A stretch of DNA of 64,000 nucleotides, taken from the NCBI RefSeq assembly GCF_000027005.1, contig NC_012963.1, positions 1,302,001 to 1,366,000 of the forward strand. Direction: 5' to 3'. Made by a program: the position numbers and the translations under genes. Source of the stretch: Komagataella phaffii GS115. Taxonomy: Eukaryota; Ascomycota; Pichiomycetes; Pichiales; Pichiaceae. Positions 1 through 8,750 of the stretch are shown in pieces; the first letter of the stretch is position 1, and the number at the start of each line of letters is the position of its first letter. The notes beneath the pieces are model-generated. The model was given only the letters and a program-made list of their open reading frames with translations. It was not told the DNA's origin and ran no database searches.

Positions 1-677
1 AAAGAGGTGCGTTAATGTGGTTGTATGTTACGGCTTTCTATATTTACACGTCTACTCTTGGTCAAGCCTGTGTTGCGGGTATGCAAGTATATGATAATGC
101 TGCAAATTTGTCAACTTTGTTATATACCATGTCTTTGAACTTTTGTGGTGTTTTGAAAATTCCTACTGGATTTTGGATTTTTATGTACCGAGTTTCACCC
201 TTCACTTATTGGGTTCAAGGTGTGCTTGCTGTTGGTTTAGCTAATTCGGATTTGGAATGCTCCAATGTTGAGTTACTGCTGATACAGCCACCCAATGAAA
301 TGACTTGTTCTGAATATCTCGACCCTTATATCGAGTTGACCACAGCTGGTTACATCGTGGATGAAGATCAAAATGCTACTTCTGATTGCCGTTTCTGCCC
401 TGCATCTTCTACAAACACTTTTCTCTCCTCAGTCCAATCGAAGTATTCAGAAAGATGGAGAAACTGGGGTATTTTCATATGTTATATTGCTATCAATATG
501 TTCTTCACTGTTTTCTTCTATTGGCTTTGCAGAGTGCCAAAGTCCAATAATAGAGTCAAGAATGAAGAAGCATCTGAAGCTGAGTTGGAGCAAATTACTA
601 TTGAAAGACAACAAACGCGCGAATCCAAGCATTCCAAGAACTCTCTTTCTCGTAGAGCTACGTCTACCAGAGCTTAG
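1..677 (+). CDS. PDR/CDR-type ABC transporter, C-terminal end (5' truncated by window)
   Basis: The reading frame is open from the left edge (codons from base 3), so this is the last ~225 residues of a longer protein; the in-frame ATG at 15 is internal. It shows the C-terminal membrane part of a full-size fungal PDR (ABCG) drug-efflux pump: hydrophobic helices, the segment FWIFMYRVSPFTYWVQG, an extracellular loop with paired cysteines (CRFCPASSTNTFL), the RWRNWGI turn and a last helix ending FYWLCRVPK. A charged cytosolic tail of about 45 residues follows. The family (Pdr5, Cdr1, Snq2) exports xenobiotics and lipids from the plasma membrane using ATP. The nucleotide-binding domains lie outside the window, so the subfamily is not assigned. 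Confidence 0.9.
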   Translation, partial: RGALMWLYVTAFYIYTSTLGQACVAGMQVYDNAANLSTLLYTMSLNFCGVLKIPTGFWIFMYRVSPFTYWVQGVLAVGLANSDLECSNVELLLIQPPNEMTCSEYLDPYIELTTAGYIVDEDQNATSDCRFCPASSTNTFLSSVQSKYSERWRNWGIFICYIAINMFFTVFFYWLCRVPKSNNRVKNEEASEAELEQITIERQQTRESKHSKNSLSRRATSTRA

Positions 678-942
678 ATTTATTAATAACCGGCCCACCG
701 AGTTTCAGCTTTTGTTAGGGTTTTAGTTTGCAGTCTTAATTTGATTTCTCACCCTATTCTATTGTTATGTAATGAATGCTCGCTCCTTCACGCCCCCCAC
801 ATTCTTGCTTCGCGAACTGCCCTAAGTCTGCTCTCCACATATCAAAATGGCAAGCATAGTCTTTTCAGTCAGCTAACTTTCTTATCTTCTTTCATAACTC
901 AAGCAACCCTCACACAGGTTTGTCCAATTAGAAAACCAATTG

Positions 943-2406
943 ATGGAACCGTCTCGGGATTCTGCACCACAGGCAGGACTGCAGGTATTACCTGAGACAA
1001 ATTTGTCAGGTCCAAGTTTGTCTTTGAATTTGGCCGTTGAAGATTTACCTGAGCTACTGCTAGAACAAGCTGGTCTTCCACCGTCTTCTCCGATGGAAAT
1101 GAAATTTTCAAAAGCTGGGTTTAATTATCTTTCTGATGAAGATTCCAAGATCGATTTAAGAACCCTTATTTATTTAGAACCACTAGAGCATCTCAATTGT
1201 CCCATATGCCAATTGCCATTCATAGACCCATATACAACTATTTGTGGCCACACATACTGCTACACTTGTTTGGAGGAAGCACTAAAGTCTCCTTTAGGTA
1301 GTAGATGTCCATTGGATCGCACACCGCTAGACATACAGAACAATGACGATGTTTATCCTGCTCCTATTATTATTTCTAACATAACTGATGACCTCAAGGT
1401 TAAATGCATGAATCTGGAACGAGGATGTGACTGGGTTGGACCTCGTTGGCAAATAAAAAAGCATATTGTACAAGAGTGCAAATATACCCAGTTTGAATGT
1501 AATTGCACTATTGAGGAGCCTGCAATAGTAGATCAAGATGACAATGATAGACAAAAAAGACAAGACGATATCAAACCGCAGTATCGGATATGCAAAGAAT
1601 GGACAGAACGTCGTCATCTATTAGAGAATGATAAAGGCGAACGTATATGCCCTCATCAACCTGAGCCTTGCGAGAAATGTGGGAAGATTATTTCTTTTTC
1701 TTCAAAGGAGTATCATCTCAATGAAGAATGTAAAAGGAATTTAAAGCAATGCAATGGTTGTTTGCTTGATTTTCCGATTACAAACTTTGAAAATCATGAA
1801 CGCTATTGTGAGAAAATTCACGTTAAATGTCCAGCAAAAGCTTACGGATGTGATTGGAAGGGCTCAAAGGATCTGCTTGATACTATTCATGCCAATCGTT
1901 GTGTCTTTTACAAGTTGTCATCTTACTTTGAAACACAGGAAAGGGAAATGGAAGGGCTTAGGAGAGAAAATCGAACCCTCAGCAAGCAGCTATCAACAGT
2001 CTTAGACTCAGTTGTACAAGGCAAAATTACAAATGTCGGTTATACCTTGAACGTTGAAGAAGTTGGAGCTCAGCGCCAAAACAAGAAGAACGATAAAAGC
2101 TTACTAGATGAAGATTATCTACACCTTGTAATGGAGTTTGAGAGACTGAGAACAGATTTTGAACGCGTTCGTCCTATTGTTGCCGATTTTCAACAGCAGC
2201 AACAAATTCTAACCAATTTAGCTAACAACTCTTCACATTATCGTGAGGAGATCAATGCCCAACGAGTGGCGATCAACAGTTTGAGACAACAATTACAGTT
2301 TTTACTTGTCGAACGACGAAACTTGAATCGTGCCGTTAGGGGAATCGGAGGGATTTCACCCGCTGAGAGCTCTGAAGAATTGAATAGATTCTCTAACAAA
2401 CTATAA
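943..2406 (+). CDS. RING finger plus TRAF-type zinc-finger protein, putative E3 ubiquitin ligase
   Basis: 487 residues from the first ATG at 943 (a TTG one codon upstream is in frame but is not a yeast start). A RING finger lies at about residues 86-125: CPIC, CGHTYC, CYTC/L and CPLD, with an Asp in the last ligand position. It is followed by cysteine/histidine clusters at about 150-320 (for example RGCDWVG, CEKCGKII, YGCDWKG) typical of TRAF-type zinc fingers, then a coiled coil from about 330 to 470. This RING, TRAF-zinc-finger, coiled-coil order is that of TRAF-like E3 ligases; no C-terminal MATH domain is visible. I know of no close S. cerevisiae counterpart, so the substrate is unknown. 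E3 activity is inferred from the RING. Confidence 0.82.
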   Translation: MEPSRDSAPQAGLQVLPETNLSGPSLSLNLAVEDLPELLLEQAGLPPSSPMEMKFSKAGFNYLSDEDSKIDLRTLIYLEPLEHLNCPICQLPFIDPYTTICGHTYCYTCLEEALKSPLGSRCPLDRTPLDIQNNDDVYPAPIIISNITDDLKVKCMNLERGCDWVGPRWQIKKHIVQECKYTQFECNCTIEEPAIVDQDDNDRQKRQDDIKPQYRICKEWTERRHLLENDKGERICPHQPEPCEKCGKIISFSSKEYHLNEECKRNLKQCNGCLLDFPITNFENHERYCEKIHVKCPAKAYGCDWKGSKDLLDTIHANRCVFYKLSSYFETQEREMEGLRRENRTLSKQLSTVLDSVVQGKITNVGYTLNVEEVGAQRQNKKNDKSLLDEDYLHLVMEFERLRTDFERVRPIVADFQQQQQILTNLANNSSHYREEINAQRVAINSLRQQLQFLLVERRNLNRAVRGIGGISPAESSEELNRFSNKL

Positions 2407-2454
2407 TAAATTACAGGTAGTCCATTATCAGTTTACGTACGAAATAGGACTCTA

Positions 2455-4473
2455 TTAGTATTCCCTAAGTCTTTCAATAAGCTTGGTATTTGGAAAGTTG
2501 GCAGGAAGACGTAAAACTTTCTTGGCATTTTTCAAATGTTGCTCATCGAACCCAAATAATTGCAAAGGATATATTCTTGTTCGTAATGGATCGCCCCAGT
2601 TTGAGTTAACCACTAATACTATTTCTCTGATGGGAATCGCAAGGTCCACAAATAGTTGAGGAAATTCAAATTCTTGATCTTGATCATTTGGAAGCTCTTT
2701 GACCATGAATGTGTCCTTTTTGATTTGAACAAATCCTTTGATGAAGGGCTCTTGCTCATATAGCAACAACAATGCGTTGAACAATCTCTCGTAATCTTGA
2801 GCATGATATGGTTTGACATATACAGTAAACTCTTTAATGGCCAACTCGAGATCTGCAAGCTGTGTGGGATAAGAAAGCAGTAGCCCGGTAAGATAGAAAG
2901 ATTCTGGTGTTCTTATTCCGATACTTGCCCGTGGTTCAATTGGGGTCTCCCAATATAGATTTTTTCCTGGCTTCAAAATATTTGCAGGTGACGTAATAAC
3001 CCTTCCTAGACCATCTGTATAGTTTTCGTTGTCTGATAGGTAGCTTTTGGTATATTTGTAATTTCGGTACAAGAAATCTAGCCAACCTAAAAGTGCTCTT
3101 TCTATTGGGTGCTTCCGTTTTTTCTCTTGACGTTGCTTGAATGTCTTGGATGTATACTTTGGAATTATTGACGACCCAAGCGAATACTCTGCAAAATTCT
3201 TGGGCATTTCATGCTCATTTAATGGTCCCGAATTACTAAGAACCTGGTTGAGAAGTGATTGAAATGATGTCAAGAGAGCTGGATCTTTCTCATCCAAATC
3301 AGGTAATTTTGGTTCAGAGTTACGAGAAGTGTCAAGGTATTGACGTATCAAATCTTCCTTCAGCGCTTGGATTTTGTTATCGATTGATGTTTCAGACTTT
3401 CTTAATGATTCTTCGATTTCTGATCTCAACAGTTGCTTATCAACGATTCCTAAACTTTGAACGTTAGAAACTAAAATATCCTTGATAGGATCTCTATTCA
3501 GTTCCACAAACTCCTCCCAGGTTTGTTGAGGGACGTTTTCATTGATTAATGAAATCAGATAATTATATAGTTCAGGAGTGAGTTCGATGTCTCCATTCGA
3601 CTGCACGATAATTGGTAGGTGTTGAGGAAGTTGCTTCCATATATTATCCAGGATGTAATCTGGCAAGTTGTGTATATCCCTTAACCGATCAAGTTGGCTA
3701 TCCACCAATGAAACATGATTATTCAAATCCGATTCGAACTTCTTGTGGGTATTCTCTAAAGCATGAACTTTCGAATCAACTTTTTCTAGTGATTGATGTA
3801 CATTCTTATTATTAAATTCCAGTTGTGTGACTTTCAATTCCAAATCTCTAAATTTAGAGTTGATGGTGCTAAGAGAACTAGCAGGAAGGTAAGTAGTTAC
3901 AGAGCGGCTCTGCCAAGGCAGTTGAAAAGATATGTTGGCGTGAAGTACGAGCCATATTATAGTCGACGATACTGCCAATAGGACAATTGTTGCGAAGATG
4001 ATAAGATTACCCTTGCTGCTCACTTTTGAGGGGGATATGGGTTTTTCTCTCTGCTCCAGAGGCTGTTCTATCTGTGGTTTGAATTTTGTTTCTTGTTCAG
4101 AGTCTGCTGTGGTGGTATTTTCTGTGTATCTTTCTCCAATTTCATTAGTCGAATTTTTGACCAATTGATCAATAACATCCCATTGATTAATCATGTTGTA
4201 TTTTTCATTCAAGAACTGAATATCATTGTCATTCATGGCCAAAGTGTCTTCAGAAGAAGCTGAGTGGTGACTACTACTCTCATCCTTATCATCATCGGAA
4301 GATACTGTAAACTGTAAGGCCAGTTTTTCTAGCGCGCTGGTATAATTATCTAAGGCCATGTGATGTTTATATGTCCCAACGCTCTTGCTAGTCCCTCTTT
4401 CCGTGGGGGCGTGGTCAATTCTACTGTGGAATCGTTCTTCGTTAAGACGCGGTCTACCTTTGCGTCTTACCAT
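2455..4473 (-). CDS. MPS3: SUN-domain nuclear envelope protein, Mps3-like
   Basis: 672 residues, close to S. cerevisiae Mps3 (682). In order: a basic N-terminus with an AT-hook-like KGRPR, an acidic/Ser-rich nucleoplasmic region, one membrane helix at about 156-178, a coiled-coil perinuclear region, and a C-terminal SUN domain opening with FAEYSLGSSIIP and holding PRASIGIRTPESFYL. SUN proteins span the inner nuclear membrane and pair with KASH proteins. Mps3 builds the half-bridge of the spindle pole body and tethers telomeres to the envelope. The gene is convergent with its neighbour at 943-2406, with 48 bp between stops. Assignment rests on the SUN domain, length and topology. Confidence 0.85.
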   Translation of the reverse strand: MVRRKGRPRLNEERFHSRIDHAPTERGTSKSVGTYKHHMALDNYTSALEKLALQFTVSSDDDKDESSSHHSASSEDTLAMNDNDIQFLNEKYNMINQWDVIDQLVKNSTNEIGERYTENTTTADSEQETKFKPQIEQPLEQREKPISPSKVSSKGNLIIFATIVLLAVSSTIIWLVLHANISFQLPWQSRSVTTYLPASSLSTINSKFRDLELKVTQLEFNNKNVHQSLEKVDSKVHALENTHKKFESDLNNHVSLVDSQLDRLRDIHNLPDYILDNIWKQLPQHLPIIVQSNGDIELTPELYNYLISLINENVPQQTWEEFVELNRDPIKDILVSNVQSLGIVDKQLLRSEIEESLRKSETSIDNKIQALKEDLIRQYLDTSRNSEPKLPDLDEKDPALLTSFQSLLNQVLSNSGPLNEHEMPKNFAEYSLGSSIIPKYTSKTFKQRQEKKRKHPIERALLGWLDFLYRNYKYTKSYLSDNENYTDGLGRVITSPANILKPGKNLYWETPIEPRASIGIRTPESFYLTGLLLSYPTQLADLELAIKEFTVYVKPYHAQDYERLFNALLLLYEQEPFIKGFVQIKKDTFMVKELPNDQDQEFEFPQLFVDLAIPIREIVLVVNSNWGDPLRTRIYPLQLFGFDEQHLKNAKKVLRLPANFPNTKLIERLREY

Positions 4474-4676
4474 GTTTTCTCAAGTCACCAAACTAAGAAG
4501 TCAGTCGCGCCCCGTCCTAAGTTATACTGCGAGCAAATCCCCATAGGTTCTTTTCAACTAACCAGTGTGGGATATGGGCTATAGATTACCTAAGCTATTG
4601 GAGGTTGGAAATATTTCATCTCCGTAAAAAGAGTGCAGGATTAGTTCCATTATCGATCTGAAAACTCCTTTCTTTA

Positions 4677-5567
4677 ATGAGTCAAGACCACTTGGACCCG
4701 GAAAAAAGAGAATCCAAGTATATTGGGTTTGTCGCCGGGTGTTTTAGTGGTATCACCAAGAACTTCGTCGGACACCCGTTTGACACGGTTAAGGTCAGAC
4801 TACAGACGGCTGAACCTGGTAGGTTTTCAGGGCCCTTGAATTGTTGTGTTATGACATTGAAAAATGAAGGTCTCTTTGGCTTTTTTAAAGGTGCATTAGC
4901 TCCTATGTATGGCTGGTTGATCATGGACTCTGTCATGTTAGGGTCTCTACATCTCTATAAGCAGTTGATCAAGGATAGGTTTTATCCTGAAGAGAAAAAA
5001 TTACCCATGCCGGGATTGCTAGTGGCCGCAGTTGGATCTGGATGGACTGTATCCTTTGTAGCAGCACCAGTGGAGACTATCAAAGCGCGTCTACAAATAC
5101 AATATGACGCTAAATCAAAAGTTTTCGATGGCCCAACTGATTGTTTGATAAAATTATTGAGATATGATGGATTAAAAACTTTATACAGAGGATTGATTCC
5201 CACAATGATCTTCAGAACCAATTTCGTGTTCTGGTGGGGTTCATACGACCTGATAACTGATGCATTAGACCGTTACACAACTCTCTCTAAACCTGCGGTT
5301 AACTTCTGGGCTGGAGGCTTGGGGGCCTCAGTATTTTGGACGTTTGCCTATCCAGCTGATGTGATAAAGCAGACCATAATGACAGATAACGTGGCTAAAC
5401 CTCGGTTCAGGACGTACTCCCAAGCGGTGCGTTACATTTATACTGAAAGAGGGGGAATGAAGGGGTTTTTTAGAGGATACATACCCACCATGTTACGTTC
5501 ATTCCCCGCTAATGCATCTGCTCTGGCAGCTTTTGAGTTTGCTATGAGACTAATGCATGTCCACTAA
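4677..5567 (+). CDS. Mitochondrial carrier (SLC25) family transporter
   Basis: 296 residues, the normal length of a mitochondrial carrier. The three repeats each hold the family signature: HPFDTVKVRLQ (P34), APVETIKARLQ (P131) and YPADVIKQTIM (P226), followed by glycine motifs such as GLKTLYRGL and GMKGFFRGY. Six inner-membrane helices are expected. The sequence resembles the carnitine / basic amino-acid / Ymc-type branch, but it did not match Ort1 as I remember it, so the substrate is left open. It lies head to head with MPS3 (203 bp between starts) and tail to tail with the next gene (25 bp gap). Confidence 0.88.
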   Translation: MSQDHLDPEKRESKYIGFVAGCFSGITKNFVGHPFDTVKVRLQTAEPGRFSGPLNCCVMTLKNEGLFGFFKGALAPMYGWLIMDSVMLGSLHLYKQLIKDRFYPEEKKLPMPGLLVAAVGSGWTVSFVAAPVETIKARLQIQYDAKSKVFDGPTDCLIKLLRYDGLKTLYRGLIPTMIFRTNFVFWWGSYDLITDALDRYTTLSKPAVNFWAGGLGASVFWTFAYPADVIKQTIMTDNVAKPRFRTYSQAVRYIYTERGGMKGFFRGYIPTMLRSFPANASALAAFEFAMRLMHVH

Positions 5568-5592
5568 AGAACTTGCTTAGCCTTCATAGAAT

Positions 5593-6099
5593 TCATGTTT
5601 CCCACGGCTTCTTCCTGAGTTCTAGACTAGATTGGGATATCTTTGTAGTGTCATACACCATATCTGGTACTGTTTTGATATCTGGTATTGGTTTTCCCTG
5701 TACAATCAAATCAACCAATTCTTCATATTTTGACGAATGCGGTGCTCTTTCTGAGCTGATTTCTTGGAATCTTTTTGTTTCTGTGAACTGAGCTTCCCAT
5801 TTCTGATAATCATCTAATGACATAATGTCCCCAGTTTCACTACAAAAGTAGTAAACCTTGGCTTGACTTTGTAACTGGGATATTTCTGAAGGCTGCAAGA
5901 GAGTATTTGCCAGTTTTTCCACGTCCCGCTTCTCCTCTCCCCTTAGTTTCTGCTCAATATGCGGATCATTTTGAAACTTCATTACTAAGTATTGTTCATA
6001 AACCGCTAAAAGTCCATCTTGGTATTTCTTGGAATTTGTGAAGTCAAACTTGTAAAACTTTTCAAATACTTTAACTTCTTCATCTGAGACATTCGACAT
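5593..6099 (-). CDS. PEX39: KPWE-motif peroxisomal import factor, Pex39/YJR012C-like
   Basis: 168 residues from the ATG at 6099; the frame is open further upstream, but only from a GTG. The C-terminal half holds a short domain YEELVDLIVQGKPIPDIK (residues 125-142) followed by VPD and then the terminal motif RKKPWE (162-167, one residue before the end). This pairing is the KPWE domain seen in some Pex14-like proteins and in yeast YJR012C, recently named Pex39 and reported to help Pex7-dependent (PTS2) peroxisomal import. The N-terminal half is charged and helical with no membrane segment, so a soluble cytosolic protein is expected. S. cerevisiae YJR012C is somewhat longer (about 207 residues). 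The family call comes from motif memory, not from an alignment. Confidence 0.72.
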   Translation of the reverse strand: MSNVSDEEVKVFEKFYKFDFTNSKKYQDGLLAVYEQYLVMKFQNDPHIEQKLRGEEKRDVEKLANTLLQPSEISQLQSQAKVYYFCSETGDIMSLDDYQKWEAQFTETKRFQEISSERAPHSSKYEELVDLIVQGKPIPDIKTVPDMVYDTTKISQSSLELRKKPWET

Positions 6100-6245
6100 T
6101 TTGAAACAAAAGAAAACCGTGAAGTGACCAGTTTCTTTCACCTCAATGTGGTATTTTATTCCATTATCCTTGATTCTTCATCCGAACACCATATATGAAT
6201 TCGTAGTCAGTAGAAAGGAACGCAAAGAAAAGAAAGCATACCAAC

Positions 6246-8495
6246 ATGGATCAGGAGAAGATAAACAGGCAGAAGTCCCAAAGATGGGCCAATATCGAAC
6301 ACACGGCGGACTATGGAGATAGTTGGGGTTATGATGACAATTTTTCCGGCTCTGAGTCGGATAATCCGGCAATTCCCAGTCTTCCTAAACTGGAGATCCC
6401 TTCGGCGATAATAGGTGACAAAGGGGCCAATTCGCCAAATCAAGAGGAGCGTAGGAAATCTTGGATCGAAGAAAGTGAGGAGGAGGAAGATATTGGAACC
6501 GAAGCTGGTCACTGGAAGAGTAATGTTGTGCTGAAGATAGATGATTTTGGTGGGAATGGTAAGACTCGATCTTCCGATGAATCTCTTTCGCATGATAACA
6601 CAACTCAACAACAATTCGAAGATATACCGAAGCGGAGTTCAATTTTTGACGAAACACTGAGCTGTGATAATGCAATTGAGCAACCGGTTAATGATTCGTT
6701 TGTGTCGGAGAATAGACAGTCGCCGAAACTGAATACGCTACAGGAAGCTGCACGAACTGTTGTTCCCCAAACCAGTCTCCGGCATACGAATGAGGATATT
6801 AATTCAACGAGTGACAATTATGACAAAAGGTGTGCAGAAGGCCCTGCTGTGGACAACAACGTTGATATTTCGGAAAGGCCTCCCATTCCAAACGCACCAA
6901 ATTTACTACCTGACCTAAGGTATGGAAACCACGATTGGATCGATAAGAGCGAAGACAGCGATGACGAAGAAGAGACCCCGGGTCTTTGGAAAAAAATGAA
7001 TGTTCTTCAACAACAGCTTACCGAAAAATCTGAACAAATCGACCTACCAAAGACTTTGGCTGACGAAAACGAATCAGAAGGAAATGACCAACAGAACCAA
7101 ATAAATCCCACAAAATCTTATGAATCTTACAGCTACAATGAACAGGAGCATGATTCAAAAGTTGAGCGAAGCAAACAAAAGTTAGAACCTGATCACGTTC
7201 GAATGTGGGAACCGGAATATACAGCTGAAGACTTGGAAAACGAGGAATCAAGCGAACTTCACGAACCAGTACAGGTTCCTCAACCCATTAGATCACATTC
7301 ATCCGGTTCGTTGTCAACAGGTTCTTGGTCAGTTGCCAGTTTTCATAAATCGGCTGGCGATAAACTACTCGTTGAGAATTCAAAGGCGTTGAATAGACAT
7401 TCGTCCACCTTAAAGAGCTCTAACAGTGAAGATGAGGGGAATCTACATGAAATTGATCGTGGTGACAGCAACTCTTTTACGTTAAGTAACAAGTTAGACG
7501 CGTTAGATATTGAGCATGAGAATAGGTATGACTTGTCAGATGAAGACATTGATCATAACAGATTCCAAGATCAGGAAACGGACAGACATTCACAAGACGA
7601 AGAGAGAATATCAAACGATAACGAAGAGCATTTGGATCCTACATCCTCGTTAGAATCACCACAAGAGCGAGGCAACTCCATCAATTTTGGGCATTGGAGA
7701 CCTGATACATCTAACTTTAGAGATAACTTTATCAAGAATCAGGATCTCGCTGATAGACACACAATTTTTGAACAACCAGAAGAAATTGAAGACTTTGAGC
7801 CGGATAGAGTGAGCAAATTACCAAGCAATATCGATATCGATAATATTTCGACGGTAACGAGCAGTTTGCCCGGAGCTTCGTTGTTGGATAGCCAAGCTGA
7901 AGTAAAAGAGGTGGAAGATTCTTATTTTAAAGAATTAGATGACAGTAACGATAGGATTGAGGTGAAAGATCCTGAAGATTTGAATGCCCTTAAACACGAG
8001 AATCTTCTGATTGAAACCCGAGGTTCAGAGGACTCTGGTAAAGGTGAGTTCATAAGCACTATTAGTGGACCAAGACCTGTGAGCGAACAGGACAGGGTTC
8101 CACAACAAAGTTACGATTACACAAAGATAATGACCATGACCAATGGTCGGATGAAAGTGGAAGAATTGTCCAAAGCTAGAAATATCGAATATCAGGTCAA
8201 AACTGGTTTGGACGAATGGTTGACTTTTATGCTTAGTAGTTCATCTTCAGATAATAATTACCAGCACCAAAACGACCAACTAGGACCACATGCTCGTAAA
8301 GCTTATGAAGACGTTGACCAAGGAAATTACCACCAACATCATCAATTGAGCGATCTTGCACGTAAGCCGTCAATATTAAATGGATACCACACACCGAAGA
8401 TTTTAAAAACTTCCAATAGGAAACTTGAAAAAGTGGGAGATATTGGTAAGGGGATATTCTCCAAAGGAAGGAAAAAGATTTTGAAAAGCAAATAG
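6246..8495 (+). CDS. Long acidic disordered protein, possibly Fyv8-like
   Basis: 749 residues, mostly charged and Ser/Asn/Asp/Glu-rich with no globular core. Two ends look conserved. Near the start is RWANIEHTADYGDSWGYDD, and near the end KIMTMTNGRMKVEELSKAR followed by TGLDEWL. The C-terminus is basic (GKGIFSKGRKKILKSK). This arrangement recalls S. cerevisiae Fyv8 and related fungal proteins of unknown function: an N-terminal RW..YG..WGY motif, a C-terminal GL..W block and a basic GKG.FSKG tail. I offer that only as a possible family. ATG at 6246; divergent from the PEX39-like gene with 146 bp between starts. Confidence 0.8.
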   Translation: MDQEKINRQKSQRWANIEHTADYGDSWGYDDNFSGSESDNPAIPSLPKLEIPSAIIGDKGANSPNQEERRKSWIEESEEEEDIGTEAGHWKSNVVLKIDDFGGNGKTRSSDESLSHDNTTQQQFEDIPKRSSIFDETLSCDNAIEQPVNDSFVSENRQSPKLNTLQEAARTVVPQTSLRHTNEDINSTSDNYDKRCAEGPAVDNNVDISERPPIPNAPNLLPDLRYGNHDWIDKSEDSDDEEETPGLWKKMNVLQQQLTEKSEQIDLPKTLADENESEGNDQQNQINPTKSYESYSYNEQEHDSKVERSKQKLEPDHVRMWEPEYTAEDLENEESSELHEPVQVPQPIRSHSSGSLSTGSWSVASFHKSAGDKLLVENSKALNRHSSTLKSSNSEDEGNLHEIDRGDSNSFTLSNKLDALDIEHENRYDLSDEDIDHNRFQDQETDRHSQDEERISNDNEEHLDPTSSLESPQERGNSINFGHWRPDTSNFRDNFIKNQDLADRHTIFEQPEEIEDFEPDRVSKLPSNIDIDNISTVTSSLPGASLLDSQAEVKEVEDSYFKELDDSNDRIEVKDPEDLNALKHENLLIETRGSEDSGKGEFISTISGPRPVSEQDRVPQQSYDYTKIMTMTNGRMKVEELSKARNIEYQVKTGLDEWLTFMLSSSSSDNNYQHQNDQLGPHARKAYEDVDQGNYHQHHQLSDLARKPSILNGYHTPKILKTSNRKLEKVGDIGKGIFSKGRKKILKSK

Positions 8496-8750
8496 TCGAC
8501 CATATTTATATGATAGCGACTGGGAATGTAATTTGTAGGTATTATCGGTTCAATATAATATGCAAAGCATATGCCACTTAAACCTTTTTCTTTCATATTA
8601 TTTTTCGAGACATTTGTTTGGGGGGTTTAGCCTATATGAGGGACGACCAGGACGACCAGGACTGACCCACACTATCCAAGAGACCACAACTGAATCAACA
8701 ATAAAAGTTGCCGCCGTTCTTATTCGGAGCTGTAAGAGCATTTGATACTT

